Notes: generated from the sequence alone by a model not told the origin. Counted from the stretch's first letter, positions 27,506-36,127 are shown. The stretch: DNA of 64,000 nt from Chitinophaga ginsengisegetis (GCF_900168065.1 NZ_FUZZ01000001.1:1674001-1738000), one strand, 5' to 3'. Numbers and translations: made by a program.

Positions 27506-27513
27506 TATGTTTG
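27506..27513 (+). promoter_or_regulatory. Possible -7 element of dapD
   Basis: TATGTTTG matches TAnnTTTG and lies 15 bases before the dapD ATG. The nearest TTTG upstream is 27 bases away, longer than the preferred 19, so only the -7 element is credible. Confidence 0.35.
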
Positions 27514-27528
27514 CAAAAAATAAAAAAA

Positions 27529-28341
27529 ATGGATTTACAACAACAAATACTGGCTGCCTGGGCTGATCGCAGTCTCTTACAGGAGACACAGTACACAGAT
27601 GCAGTTAAAGCGGTGATAGAAGCGGTAGACAAAGGACATCTGAGAGTTGCGGCGCCAACAGAAAACGGCTGGCAGGTGAATGAGTGGGTGAAGCAGGCTA
27701 TTTTACTGTACTTCTCCATTCAGCCAATGGAAACAATGGAAGTGCCTCCGTTTGAGTTTTATGATAAAATGAGATTGAAGTCGAACTATAAAGACCTGGG
27801 CGTAAGAGTAGTTCCGCATGCAGTGGCCCGTTATGGCGCATTCATTGCTAAGGGCTGTATCCTGATGCCTTCTTACGTTAACATCGGCGCTTATGTAGAT
27901 GAAGGCACAATGGTGGATACCTGGGCTACAGTAGGCTCCTGCGCACAAATCGGTAAAAACGTGCACCTGAGCGGTGGCGTTGGCATCGGCGGTGTACTGG
28001 AACCCTTACAGGCCAGCCCGGTAATCATTGAAGATGGTTGCTTTATCGGCTCCCGTTGTATTGTGGTAGAAGGTGTTGTTGTAGAAAAAGAAGCCGTACT
28101 GGGTGCAAACGTAGTACTGACCCAATCTACCAAGATCATTGATGTAAGCGGCAGCGAGCCAATAGAATACAAAGGCCGTGTACCAGCCCGCAGCGTGGTA
28201 ATTCCGGGTACTTATACCAAGAAATTCCCTGCCGGCGAATACCAGGTATCATGCGCACTGATTATTGGTCAGCGCAAAGCCTCTACAGACCTGAAGACCA
28301 GCCTGAACGACACCCTGCGTGAGTTCAATGTAGCAGTATAA
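27529..28341 (+). CDS. dapD: 2,3,4,5-tetrahydropyridine-2,6-dicarboxylate N-succinyltransferase
   Basis: The ATG at 27529 (MDLQQQILAAWADRSLL) is preferred to an in-frame TTG six codons upstream. The 270-residue protein has the DapD layout: an N-terminal helical domain, VRVVPHAVARYGAFIAKGCILMPSYVNIGAYVDEGTMVDTWATVGSCAQIGKNVHLSGGVGIGGVLEP as left-handed beta-helix hexapeptide coils, and a C-terminal end with SVVIPGTYTKKFPAGEYQVSCALIIGQR. It transfers succinyl from succinyl-CoA to tetrahydrodipicolinate in the succinylase branch of lysine and meso-diaminopimelate synthesis, as a trimer in the cytoplasm. It is a single gene with its own terminator. Confidence 0.96.
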   Translation: MDLQQQILAAWADRSLLQETQYTDAVKAVIEAVDKGHLRVAAPTENGWQVNEWVKQAILLYFSIQPMETMEVPPFEFYDKMRLKSNYKDLGVRVVPHAVARYGAFIAKGCILMPSYVNIGAYVDEGTMVDTWATVGSCAQIGKNVHLSGGVGIGGVLEPLQASPVIIEDGCFIGSRCIVVEGVVVEKEAVLGANVVLTQSTKIIDVSGSEPIEYKGRVPARSVVIPGTYTKKFPAGEYQVSCALIIGQRKASTDLKTSLNDTLREFNVAV

Positions 28342-28353
28342 ATTTTTCTTTGT

Positions 28354-28392
28354 AACAGCGCCGGTTGTGTATGCAACCGGCGCTGTTTTTTT
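28354..28392 (+). terminator. Rho-independent terminator of dapD
   Basis: Perfect 14-base arms (AACAGCGCCGGTTG at 28354-28367 and its complement at 28374-28387) with a 6-base loop are followed by a T run. Confidence 0.92.
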
Positions 28393-28408
28393 ATGCCTGG
28401 AAAAAAAA

Positions 28409-28439
28409 TTTGGTTAGTTTAAAAAAGTGTTTACTTTTG
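28409..28439 (+). promoter_or_regulatory. Bacteroidota consensus promoter of tRNA-Leu
   Basis: TTTG (28409-28412), a 19-base spacer and TACTTTTG (28432-28439) reproduce the Bacteroidota promoter consensus exactly. The transcript would start about 20 bases before the tRNA. Confidence 0.8.
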
Positions 28440-28465
28440 CAATCCCTTTTACGGGGATATGCGAT

Positions 28466-28549
28466 GCCCAGATGGCGAAATTGGTAGACGCACTGTGTTC
28501 AGGTCGCAGCGTTCGCAAGGATGTGCTGGTTCGAATCCAGTTCTGGGCA
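28466..28549 (+). tRNA. tRNA-Leu (anticodon CAG)
   Basis: The 84-base gene folds as a class II tRNA. The acceptor arms GCCCAGA and TCTGGGC pair fully, with discriminator A. The D arm contains TTGGTAGACGC. The anticodon stem CTGTG/CGCAG encloses the loop TTCAGGT, giving anticodon CAG for CUG codons. The variable arm is long (CGTTCGCAAGGATG region), as leucine tRNAs require, and the T arm contains GGTTCGAATCC. The 3' CCA is not encoded (CGA follows the discriminator), so cca must add it. Confidence 0.95.
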
Positions 28550-28556
28550 CGAAAGA

Positions 28557-28588
28557 GGCTTGTAAGTTTAAACTTACAAGCCTTTTTT
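28557..28588 (+). terminator. Rho-independent terminator after tRNA-Leu
   Basis: A fully palindromic 26-base hairpin (GGCTTGTAAGTTT and its complement) is followed by a T run, eight bases after the tRNA. Confidence 0.92.
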
Positions 28589-28616
28589 AATTCCGGTATT
28601 TAAACCACCAGGGTAA

Positions 28617-29018
28617 TTAAGCATTCCTGTTCTTATTTGAAATTAATCCCTTTTCTCTCATATCCTTTCGACCCCATATGGTCATTGCATCAATTATAGG
28701 TAATAATGTTTTTCCGTATTCTGAAATTTTATATTCTACTCTTGGTGGGATCTCGGGATAAATGATGCGCTCAATTACGCCATCAGCTTCCAATTCACGT
28801 AACTGGTTTGTAAGGGTTTGTCTGCTGATCTCTGCTATATTCTTCTGTAATAAGCTATATCTGTTTTTATCATTGCGGATAAGGAACAGAATTACAGGCT
28901 TCCATTTTCCACCAATAATATTCACGCAATGCGTTACAGCACAATTATTTGGATTGAAATCCTTCGTTTTTCTAATCTTTTCTTTTGCTATTAGTCTAAA
29001 ATTATTGCCTATAACCAT
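28617..29018 (-). CDS. HxlR-family transcriptional regulator
   Basis: The 133-residue protein has the HxlR winged-helix layout: the family opening NCAVTHCVNIIGGKWKPVILFLI with two Cys near residues 27-32, the recognition region ISRQTLTNQLRELEADGVIERIIYPEIPPRVEYKISEYGKTLLPIID, and a short C-terminal tail. HxlR proteins are dimeric sensors of thiol-reactive or electrophilic signals, and the Cys pair would suit that. It is divergently transcribed from a metallo-beta-lactamase-fold gene, which it probably controls. A perfect 12-base palindrome overlaps its start codon. Base composition of this pair is more AT-rich than the genes to the left. Confidence 0.93.
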   Translation of the reverse strand: MVIGNNFRLIAKEKIRKTKDFNPNNCAVTHCVNIIGGKWKPVILFLIRNDKNRYSLLQKNIAEISRQTLTNQLRELEADGVIERIIYPEIPPRVEYKISEYGKTLLPIIDAMTIWGRKDMREKGLISNKNRNA

Positions 29019-29026
29019 ATATATGG
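29015..29026. promoter_or_regulatory. Palindromic candidate operator of the HxlR regulator
   Basis: The perfect palindrome CCATATATATGG overlaps the HxlR start codon and lies between the divergent genes. TATA-like flanks on both sides extend the symmetry imperfectly. Its position suits autoregulation and control of the neighbouring hydrolase. Confidence 0.5.
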
Positions 29027-29055
29027 ACTATACCATAAAAATAGGAAGCCCCGAA

Positions 29056-29063
29056 TAAATTTG
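29056..29063 (+). promoter_or_regulatory. -7 element of the MBL-fold gene
   Basis: TAAATTTG matches TAnnTTTG and ends 7 bases before the first ATG of the hydrolase. Either the transcript is nearly leaderless or translation starts at a later in-frame ATG (29083, 29107 or 29143). No -33 TTTG is seen, as might be expected for a regulated promoter. Confidence 0.45.
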
Positions 29064-29070
29064 CAGTCTA

Positions 29071-30018
29071 ATGAATAAAAAAATGTTTAACAAAGAAATC
29101 AAGCAGATGGGGGCATTTCAATTTTCTGTTCCTTCAGGACATATGAATTTTCAACTGGGCCATCTAAATATCATCATCGTAACAGATGGGATCGGATATT
29201 ATGATAAGAATTGCTTTGCTCCTGGTATCGCAAGAGGAGAGGTAAACCAGCTTTTAGATGATCATTATATTGAATCTGAGTACTTTGAACTTGCTCATAA
29301 TATTCTTGTGATACAAACAGGAGATAGAACAGTATTGGTTGATGCTGGCAATGGAGACGGGAGTGAAAAAAGTGTAGGACGATTGCCCGAAAATCTGTTA
29401 CACGCCGGAATTTCTCTACAATCGGTTACAGATATTGTGTTAACACATGCTCATCCTGATCACATTAATGGATTAATCAATAAAGAAAACACATTGGTTT
29501 TTCCCCATGCAGACGTACATCTGTCCAAAACGGAATATAATTTCTGGATGTCTGCGACTCCCGATTTCTCCAAAAGTAAAAATACAATCGAGTCTTGCCT
29601 GTTTGTGCAGCAACAAGCAAAGGATTGCTTTACTATTTTAGGTAATCAACTCAAATTATTTAATGAAGCAGAACCGCTATTTGATTTTCTAACTCCTGTT
29701 TTAGCGCCAGGTCATACGCCTGGACACTGTATGTTTGCCGTTTCCGCTAACGACGAAATGTTTATTCATATGGCTGATATTGTTCATGATGAAATTATTT
29801 TGTTTTCCAATCCGCATTGGGGTACCATATTCGACATTGATTTTGAACTGGCGGCAACGACACGAAAAGATATACTGGATCAATTTGCCCGTTCGAGGCA
29901 GCGCGTTTTTTCATACCACCTTCCCTGGCCAGGATTTGGTTATGTTCAAAAAGTGGATAGCACATATAAATGGGTACAGGAAAGATATTTGACACCACAA
30001 TTCCGAAAGTCCATTTAA
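29071..30018 (+). CDS. Metallo-beta-lactamase-fold hydrolase
   Basis: The 315-residue protein has the metal-binding signature THAHPDH (residues 125-131), preceded by TVLVDAGNGDG. Later metal ligands lie in APGHTPGH and MADIVHDE, and a final His in FSYHLPWPGFG. There is no signal peptide, so it is cytoplasmic. The layout (HNILVIQTGDRTVLVDAGNG, then VGRLPENLLHAGISLQSVTDIVLTHAHPDHINGL) resembles the lactonase-like MBL proteins that include quorum-quenching acyl-homoserine-lactone hydrolases. The exact substrate cannot be read. The divergent HxlR regulator suggests it is induced by an electrophile or small signal. Low GC relative to the left-hand genes hints at horizontal acquisition. Confidence 0.9.
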   Translation: MNKKMFNKEIKQMGAFQFSVPSGHMNFQLGHLNIIIVTDGIGYYDKNCFAPGIARGEVNQLLDDHYIESEYFELAHNILVIQTGDRTVLVDAGNGDGSEKSVGRLPENLLHAGISLQSVTDIVLTHAHPDHINGLINKENTLVFPHADVHLSKTEYNFWMSATPDFSKSKNTIESCLFVQQQAKDCFTILGNQLKLFNEAEPLFDFLTPVLAPGHTPGHCMFAVSANDEMFIHMADIVHDEIILFSNPHWGTIFDIDFELAATTRKDILDQFARSRQRVFSYHLPWPGFGYVQKVDSTYKWVQERYLTPQFRKSI

Positions 30019-30413
30019 TTTTTGATTGCTACTGTCAGATTTCTGCTGCATGATTTTAAATTTGATTCAATAATGTTATCAGCAAAGCATTCCGGGATGG
30101 TTTGATGTCAGGTTTGGCCCACAGGACAGGCGCGGTTTCCAATCCTTTGGAGCTTGGTATCAGGCTTATAATCAGTAAATGGTTAGGTATAAATAACACA
30201 GCGGACCGTACCAGTTTGTTGCTCCAACGCATTGACAGACCAGGGTTCCAGTGGGAAGCCAGTCCTTTATATTCACTGCCATCGGCCATAGGAAGTATGT
30301 ACAACCCATTGTTCGATGCCGCAATTATTAAATCTGCACTTTAAAAACCAAAAGCCCGCTAGAGCGGCTCTAATTGGTTAACAATGCGTCACCCTAATTA
30401 AAGGCTTCCTGCT
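30019..30413. other. Intergenic stretch with a possible gene remnant
   Basis: No confident gene is seen. Two overlapping open frames of about 80-90 codons occur on opposite strands (about 30100-30344 plus, 30056-30341 minus), both starting at TTG. The minus frame reads like protein (for example ASNNGLYILPMADGSEYKGL), but I recognise no family. It may be a decayed gene fragment. Confidence 0.3.
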
Positions 30414-30950
30414 TTATCGTTGAATATTTCCCCCGACCGGAGAATACAGCGGGCCATAAAAAGGAGAATAACCATTATAACCGCCTCTACTTACGCCAAC
30501 GCTGCCGGAAATGGAGAATGTTTTGTCATTGCTGATATACATCACACCTATTTTTGCATCTGAATAGGCAGCAAAGTTGTTAGTCTGCATCAGACCATTG
30601 TTCTTATTAATCGCAGGTTGATAGGGTACACTGTTGTAACGGAAAACGTAAGGCGTCACCGATACCCCTCCGAAGGCGTACAGGTTATTGGTCAATTGAC
30701 GATTTAACTGCAATCCCAAAGGTACCGACAGGAAAGAACCACTTCCTCCTTTAAATGCTACAAAGCCAGCGGAAACGCCGCTATATTTTGTAACAAACCA
30801 TTTCTTATGGATATTGTTGGTATCGCTTACCTGTTGAGGGTGTTTGAAGACTGATTCCGTGCCATTCATAGCTCCGAAAGATGAGTCTATCTGTGCATTT
30901 ACCGTCATACCCGACATTAAAATAGCAGCAAAAAGAATTATGCGTAACAT
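30414..30950 (-). CDS. Small secreted outer-membrane-like protein
   Basis: The ATG at 30950 (MLRIILFAAILMSGMTVNAQ) is preferred because it opens directly into a signal peptide; the longer frame adds six residues. The mature protein of about 158 residues contains several amphipathic strands (VSAGFVAFKGGSGSFLSVPLGLQLNRQL, then LYAFGGVSVTPYVF and AKIGVMYISNDKTFSISGSVGVSRGG) typical of a small beta-barrel or barrel-like surface protein. It ends YSPVGGNIQR without a terminal Phe. The function is unknown. It is the only gene between the MBL region and the dehydrogenase terminator. Confidence 0.65.
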   Translation of the reverse strand: MLRIILFAAILMSGMTVNAQIDSSFGAMNGTESVFKHPQQVSDTNNIHKKWFVTKYSGVSAGFVAFKGGSGSFLSVPLGLQLNRQLTNNLYAFGGVSVTPYVFRYNSVPYQPAINKNNGLMQTNNFAAYSDAKIGVMYISNDKTFSISGSVGVSRGGYNGYSPFYGPLYSPVGGNIQR

Positions 30951-31011
30951 ACCAATAAAGATAAGCATCCTTTTTTTATTAAAATGCTAACATAATCACA
31001 ATATGTGATCT

Positions 31012-31051
31012 GAAAGAAAAAGCCCGCTCAATCGGGCGGGCCTTTTCTTTC
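31012..31051 (-). terminator. Rho-independent terminator of the PVC-type dehydrogenase
   Basis: Arms GAAAGAAAA..GCCCGC and GGGCGGGCC..TTTCTTTC form a long stem around TCAATC. On the minus strand the GC core is followed by a T-rich arm. It lies 16 bases past the dehydrogenase stop. Confidence 0.8.
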
Positions 31052-31067
31052 AGATATGTATTATACT

Positions 31068-33677
31068 TTATTTTTTCTGCTGTGCCAGGAAAGAAACGAG
31101 CGATGCAAGTTCCTCATATGACAACGCATTAGCAAGACCCGTTGGCATCATAGACGTTTTCATTTCCTTACGGGTCAGGATATCGGCTGTTTTTACGGTG
31201 AATACTTCTCCGCTGATATCTCTCATAACTACCCTGGCAGAAGTTTCTTCCGTAACAAATCCCATGTAAGACTTGTTACCCTTCGCAGTGATCATCACGG
31301 TGGCAAATCCCTGTGAAATAGATGCGTTAGGTTTGAGAATGGACTCTGCGATCTGTTCCCGGTTCATGATAGACCCGATTTGTCCCATAAAAGGACCTTT
31401 CATTACTTCTCCTTTCTTAATACTGTGGCAGGCAACACAGCCCTGGTTGGTAAACAGTACTTTTCCCCTGGCCGGATCTCCTTTTAATTTATTGATGGCT
31501 AACAAAACATCTTCGATAGATGATTTGCCCACCTGACCTTTTTTACTTTTTATTTTTTCAAGATCTACTTTGGGTTCTTTGACCGGAGCTGCAATCACTT
31601 TTTTCTCTGGTGCAAATGCGGCAATATCCATCCGGTTGCGGGCATCAAGATCTCTGAAAAACGCTTTGCCGGGGCTGGTTTTCAGCGATGCTGTTTTAAG
31701 GAATTTTTCGATAGCCGGCGATGCTTCCCAGGTTACGCCTTTGTAGTAGGGACCATGTGAATCCGGTCTGGTTCCCCACCACCAGGATGCATCATAGGTG
31801 TCTTCTTTTTTGTAGAGGCGTGCTAATGTGATAATGATCTGCCGTTTTAATTGCTCATTTTTCGACACCGTGTAAGCATTCATCAAGCCGTCCACTGCTT
31901 TCTGATCATGCATATATCGTAGTGCCCACAATGCCAGCGTGGAGTTTTCACCGTTGATTCCCGCTACAGCGGCATCTACTGCATGAAGGCCAACCAGGGC
32001 CCGGACAGCCAGATGAGGCAGCACAATAGCAGCATTGGGCGTAGCGTGCGGTCCTTCCACATCTTTAACAGGGGCAATAAATGACGCCGGAACTTTAGTC
32101 TGCAACAATGCGTTGGCTGTTTCGATACGGCCTAAACGTCCCAATCCGATAATTGCAGCTGCCTGCACGCGCGGAGATGGATCTTTAAGTCCTTCCAGGA
32201 AAGGTTCAGTTGAAACATCTTTCAGGATGCCTTTCCTGTCTGCCAACGCCCGCAATGCATGTTCCCTTACGGAAGCATCTTTTGTTAATGATGTTAAAGC
32301 AGGGATACCATCTGCGCCTGCAGCCTGTGCATAAGTATAGATACCGGCCACGCGGGCAAATAATGGCAATTGGGCATCTGAAGCGATTTCCAATGCCGCG
32401 GACATTCCTTGTTTACCCCCACGCGCAATTAATTCCTGAGAGGCATTCAAACGGGCAACCGCACTGGCCGATTTAAGCAATCCTGCCAATTCCTCCACCG
32501 GGGCGGTGGCCAGATTGGGAAATGCCTTGTAAGTCCAGTTGTTTGGTACTGCCCGGATCACATAGCCTTTATCCGGACTGCCGGAGTAACCTGCGCCATC
32601 CCATGCAGAAAGGAAAAGCCGGCCGGATCCGTCAACATCCAGATCCGTAATCTGTGGAAGCTCTAAAAAATCTTCGTCTTTCTGGGTGAATGTGGGGCCA
32701 TCAGGCGTTACCCTGTGAATGTAAAGCATGCTTCTTCCCCAATCCGCCATCATTGGAACGTTATTGTACTTCTCAGGCCAGCTGGGTTCCGCCATATATA
32801 AGGCGCCGGTACCGGAGCCGCCACCAAGATCTGCCAGCGCAGGTAATATTTCATCTGTAAAATGCTGAAACAATACCGGGTATCCATATTCCCCGGATTG
32901 GATATGGTGGGAAAACCGCACATTCCATCCACCACCATCATTGGTATTTTCTCTCGTAAAAATATTCATATATGGATCAATGGCCACATCATACACGTTG
33001 CGTGTACCGTGGGTGAATATCTCCATTTCGGTACCATCAGGGCGTACCCTTACAATACCACCGCCAAGCATGGTCAGTTTCTTACCGGAACGATCCGTTG
33101 CGTTATGAAACCCAAAATCACCTACCGCAATATAGATCCAGCCATCAATACCCATCCTGATACCGTTAGTGGCGTGATCCGTTCCCCGCTCCTGAATGTA
33201 CTTGGTGTTACTGAGGTTTTCGATAAGTGGCTGAGGAGGTCCGTCTGCTTTTCCATCTCCGTCCTTATCTTCAAAAACAACCAGCGCCATCCCGGAAGCT
33301 TTACCGGATTCTTTGGAAAATGTGGTGTGCAATACAAAAACCCGGCTGCCCTGCACTATGATGCCACGTGGGTTATCCACCGTTGCAAATTCAATATGCT
33401 CGTCCATTTTCCCGTCATTATCCTTATCTATAAGCTTAAGAATCCGGCCTTTCCCCGGGTCTTTTCCCAATGAACCCATCATATCCACGCCTACAAACAC
33501 TTCGCCGGTTGGCGCAACTGCGAGACAAGCGGGGCTGGGCGTGATATCAGGACCGGAAAATCTTGTAATTGTTAAATCAGGGGGATTAGGAGAAGTGTTT
33601 TGAGGCTCTCCTATAAATTGTTTTGTGCCAATAAATACTGCTAGAGAATAGATCAGGCCAATAGAAAATTTCGTCAT
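31068..33677 (-). CDS. PVC-type dehydrogenase with HEAT repeats and cytochrome c domain
   Basis: The 869-residue exported protein has a hydrophobic N-terminus. A six-bladed propeller resembling sugar/sorbosone dehydrogenases follows (DGEVFVGVDMMGS-like blades, RGTDHATNGIRMGIDGWIYIAVGDFGFHNATD, VDGSGRLFLSAWDGAGYSG), to about residue 390. HEAT/PBS-lyase-like helical repeats lie at about 400-620. A Lys-rich linker leads to a C-terminal cytochrome c with the heme motif CVACH (Cys747-His751) and a candidate axial Met in SMMPTGLANALS. This architecture is the membrane-bound dehydrogenase type abundant in Planctomycetes/Verrucomicrobia and spread in Bacteroidota. It probably oxidises a carbohydrate in the periplasm and passes electrons to the respiratory chain. 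The substrate is unknown, and the gene is monocistronic. Confidence 0.88.
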   Translation of the reverse strand: MTKFSIGLIYSLAVFIGTKQFIGEPQNTSPNPPDLTITRFSGPDITPSPACLAVAPTGEVFVGVDMMGSLGKDPGKGRILKLIDKDNDGKMDEHIEFATVDNPRGIIVQGSRVFVLHTTFSKESGKASGMALVVFEDKDGDGKADGPPQPLIENLSNTKYIQERGTDHATNGIRMGIDGWIYIAVGDFGFHNATDRSGKKLTMLGGGIVRVRPDGTEMEIFTHGTRNVYDVAIDPYMNIFTRENTNDGGGWNVRFSHHIQSGEYGYPVLFQHFTDEILPALADLGGGSGTGALYMAEPSWPEKYNNVPMMADWGRSMLYIHRVTPDGPTFTQKDEDFLELPQITDLDVDGSGRLFLSAWDGAGYSGSPDKGYVIRAVPNNWTYKAFPNLATAPVEELAGLLKSASAVARLNASQELIARGGKQGMSAALEIASDAQLPLFARVAGIYTYAQAAGADGIPALTSLTKDASVREHALRALADRKGILKDVSTEPFLEGLKDPSPRVQAAAIIGLGRLGRIETANALLQTKVPASFIAPVKDVEGPHATPNAAIVLPHLAVRALVGLHAVDAAVAGINGENSTLALWALRYMHDQKAVDGLMNAYTVSKNEQLKRQIIITLARLYKKEDTYDASWWWGTRPDSHGPYYKGVTWEASPAIEKFLKTASLKTSPGKAFFRDLDARNRMDIAAFAPEKKVIAAPVKEPKVDLEKIKSKKGQVGKSSIEDVLLAINKLKGDPARGKVLFTNQGCVACHSIKKGEVMKGPFMGQIGSIMNREQIAESILKPNASISQGFATVMITAKGNKSYMGFVTEETSARVVMRDISGEVFTVKTADILTRKEMKTSMMPTGLANALSYEELASLVSFLAQQKK

Positions 33678-33844
33678 TTTGGTTCGCGGTATTAATAAAA
33701 TAGTATTTCAGTGCTTTAGCAAAAGCATTGGTCAATATAGAAAAAATAAAATTTCAGGCCGGAATTATTTGGGGAGCGGCATCAAATACTATTGAATGTG
33801 CGGCATCTGGTGGTATAAATGGGTGGAATATGGCCCTGCAAAAC

Positions 33845-34744
33845 CTATCTGTAGCTATGCCATGAAAACCCCAGCAGGCCATGATGGGCTTCGGAATACA
33901 GGTAGTCCCCTTTCGTAAAGCGGTTATATACCCCCTGTTCGAATTCCCGCCTGGCAACCAGGGCGTTTGTTTTGAGTACCAGCAGGTGATAAGTTGCCTC
34001 TACGCTATCAGGCAATCCGGCTGAAGCAGCCTTTACGCTGCTGAGTCTTCTTTCCCTATCCAATACTATGCAATTGGTACAGCCGGGATTTAGATCTTTT
34101 TTATAATGCTCCTCACCCACCTCTACCCATTGAGGTGGCGCAATAATACTATCAGCAGGCAGCAGGTGCAAATAATACGAAGTAATCTCACTTTTCCTTT
34201 CTTCAGGTTCTGAATAACCTTCAAAAGAATGTTTGCCTGTACCGGTAACGAGGTACTTTATCGTTGCCGGACGGGATAGATCAAAGGCGTAGTTAATACC
34301 GGCTAAGAATGGCAGGGTATAAAAGGCCATCGTCATCAGCAAAGCATGCTCATTAATCCGTGCATCATCCGGCGCCCGTTCTGTTTTCTTAACCAGGATG
34401 TAGGCTACCGCTACAGATGAAGCAATGACCAATAAATATCCTGAGAAGGAAATGCTATAAACGGAAAATACATGCGGAACTATAAAGAGATATACAACAA
34501 GCATCGCTGCAAACAGTGCAAAGCGCGTTATTTCGCCCCGGGGCTTCCTGTTAAAAAAAAACTGCATACTTGTACCCGCAGTTTTATGGATAAAGTATCT
34601 CAGCAGTGGAATACAAAAGATAATCACGAGAAGATACCTGAAAGTAACAGAACCGGGGTCAGTAAAAAGCAACCATATACACAGTGCCAGGCGGGTTATG
34701 GCAGAGAAGATTACGGTGCCAATTGTTTTTATCAGGTGTTTCAA
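33845..34744 (-). CDS. Multi-pass membrane protein of unknown function
   Basis: The 299-residue protein has an N-terminal membrane half with about five hydrophobic segments (TVIFSAITRLALCIWLLF, YLLVIIFCIPLLRYFI, FALFAAMLVVYLFIVPHVFSV, YLLVIASSVAVAYILV, LMTMAFYTLPFLAGINYAF) and a soluble C-terminal half of about 140 residues. The soluble part has a CTNC pair (NPGCTNCIVLD), which could be a redox or metal site, and ends in a polar region. I do not recognise a family. No signal peptide is separable from helix 1. The gene is isolated between the dehydrogenase and a long intergenic region. Confidence 0.65.
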   Translation of the reverse strand: MKHLIKTIGTVIFSAITRLALCIWLLFTDPGSVTFRYLLVIIFCIPLLRYFIHKTAGTSMQFFFNRKPRGEITRFALFAAMLVVYLFIVPHVFSVYSISFSGYLLVIASSVAVAYILVKKTERAPDDARINEHALLMTMAFYTLPFLAGINYAFDLSRPATIKYLVTGTGKHSFEGYSEPEERKSEITSYYLHLLPADSIIAPPQWVEVGEEHYKKDLNPGCTNCIVLDRERRLSSVKAASAGLPDSVEATYHLLVLKTNALVARREFEQGVYNRFTKGDYLYSEAHHGLLGFSWHSYR

Positions 34745-35083
34745 AGGTGGTAAATTGTTTTATCCAAATTACGAATATTGGGGTGTAAAAACAACTGCAT
34801 AGTGTATGCGTTCCCCCGTAGGGTGTTTTCGTATTTGATTGGCATCCTCCATTTCCCATCTTTTAATTTTGAAAATTATTCTATTCTTATTTACAGTAAA
34901 TCTATTACTGAATACTGTAAAACAATTATTCCGGGCCATAAATACAGTAAAACGATTTGGATCATCTATTAAAACTCTTTTTTATAGAAGACGATAGTTA
35001 TCATTCCCGTTTCACGCAACTTATCAATAACCGACATCAATCATATATTAATTAAAATATTATATTTGTACAAATGTATTTAA
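34745..35083. promoter_or_regulatory. Intergenic control region with repeated ACWGTAAA motifs
   Basis: This 339-base gap is very AT-rich. It holds three copies of ACWGTAAA at 34893-34900, 34914-34921 and 34944-34951. The last two sit inside 17-base direct repeats starting exactly 30 bases apart (34911 and 34941, two mismatches). The first is within the palindrome TTTACAGTAAA. A -7-like TATATTTG at 35061-35068 overlaps a perfect palindrome ATTTGTACAAAT (35064-35075), just before the TTG start of the next gene. No gene is seen inside. Confidence 0.5.
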
Positions 35084-36001
35084 TTGGGACAACGTGCTAA
35101 CTATGTTATTAAAAACGGGGATCAGCTCACCATTCACTATCACCATTGGCGGGCCAACACTATTGCATCAGACCTATATTTCGGTGAAAAGCCCTTTCTA
35201 CGCTATATAAGCGAATGTACAGTCCGTGAGGAATTAATGGATCCTATTTGGATGGAAGGCTTTGTAATACTGGATATGGCAGAAAAACTGCTTGGCTTCT
35301 GGGCATGGGAACTCGAAAATGAGACTTCTGTTTTACGTTACTATTTATCCGCATTGAAAAAAAAATGGCCTGGCTGGCAGATTATGCATTTAGCTAATGA
35401 AATGTATGATGCGGAACCATTGTTAGGCATTGACTATGTTTCACAGCAACCAGCCACTAAATTTGAATGCACTGATCCAGCGGATATTATTAATGATCCT
35501 TTAGGTGACTATCCTAACGTATTGTTCATTATCAGACAAAACGAAAAGCTTTTTGTTGCCGAAACGAATATTACATTGGAATCTATTATTTGTTATGGCA
35601 AAGATATTGTTGCACTACTGGAAACAAGACCTGCCATTTCGATGCCGGCGGAAGGCCAAACGCGCGCACTTGACCATCTGTTTATCGACGTTGATAACAA
35701 ACAGTTGATTGCCAATGCCAGTATCTTTGGCATATGGAAAATGATGGCTCATAAGTGGCCTGAATATACATTAAAAATGGGCCGCATGGGCTATCTGGCT
35801 ATGCTGGAAGAGGCAAACATTCCCACCATTGGATTAGAAATACCAAAAGAAAAGGTACAGGAAGCGTTTGCGCATATGACCGCTCCGCGGGAAACCTATG
35901 ATCCAACGGATCTCATTAATCATCTGACAAAAGAACCGGGCACAAAAATAGAATTTATAAACCCTCACTTCTTCGACAAAGTTTCCCCCCGTAAACCTTG
36001 A
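35084..36001 (+). CDS. Conserved-looking protein of unknown function
   Basis: The 305-residue protein opens MGQRANYVIKNGDQLTIHYHHWRANTIASDLYFGEKPFLRYI. It starts at TTG 35084, because an in-frame TAA lies directly before and the next Met is far inside (residue 52). There is no signal peptide or membrane helix. Two similar halves may be present, each with a W-x-x-M pattern (KKWPGWQIMHLANEMYDAEPLLGID near 93-117 and HKWPEYTLKMGRMGYLAMLEEANI near 226-249), suggesting an internal duplication. Each half ends with a PATKFE- or GTKIEF-type segment after a P-x-D-(L/I)-I-N motif (DPADIINDPLGDYP and DPTDLINHLTKEP). I know of no function. The AT-rich upstream region with repeats suggests regulated expression. 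Confidence 0.7.
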   Translation: MGQRANYVIKNGDQLTIHYHHWRANTIASDLYFGEKPFLRYISECTVREELMDPIWMEGFVILDMAEKLLGFWAWELENETSVLRYYLSALKKKWPGWQIMHLANEMYDAEPLLGIDYVSQQPATKFECTDPADIINDPLGDYPNVLFIIRQNEKLFVAETNITLESIICYGKDIVALLETRPAISMPAEGQTRALDHLFIDVDNKQLIANASIFGIWKMMAHKWPEYTLKMGRMGYLAMLEEANIPTIGLEIPKEKVQEAFAHMTAPRETYDPTDLINHLTKEPGTKIEFINPHFFDKVSPRKP

Positions 36002-36127
36002 CTGCTGCAAATCGTACAAAATTGGCGGCAGCTATTCCATCGCTTTTGAAAAACAAAGCGGCTGCCTCAAACATGACGCAGGGTGAGAGTCAAGCCTTTT
36101 TTTATTTAATGGATCTAACTCTCAGCA

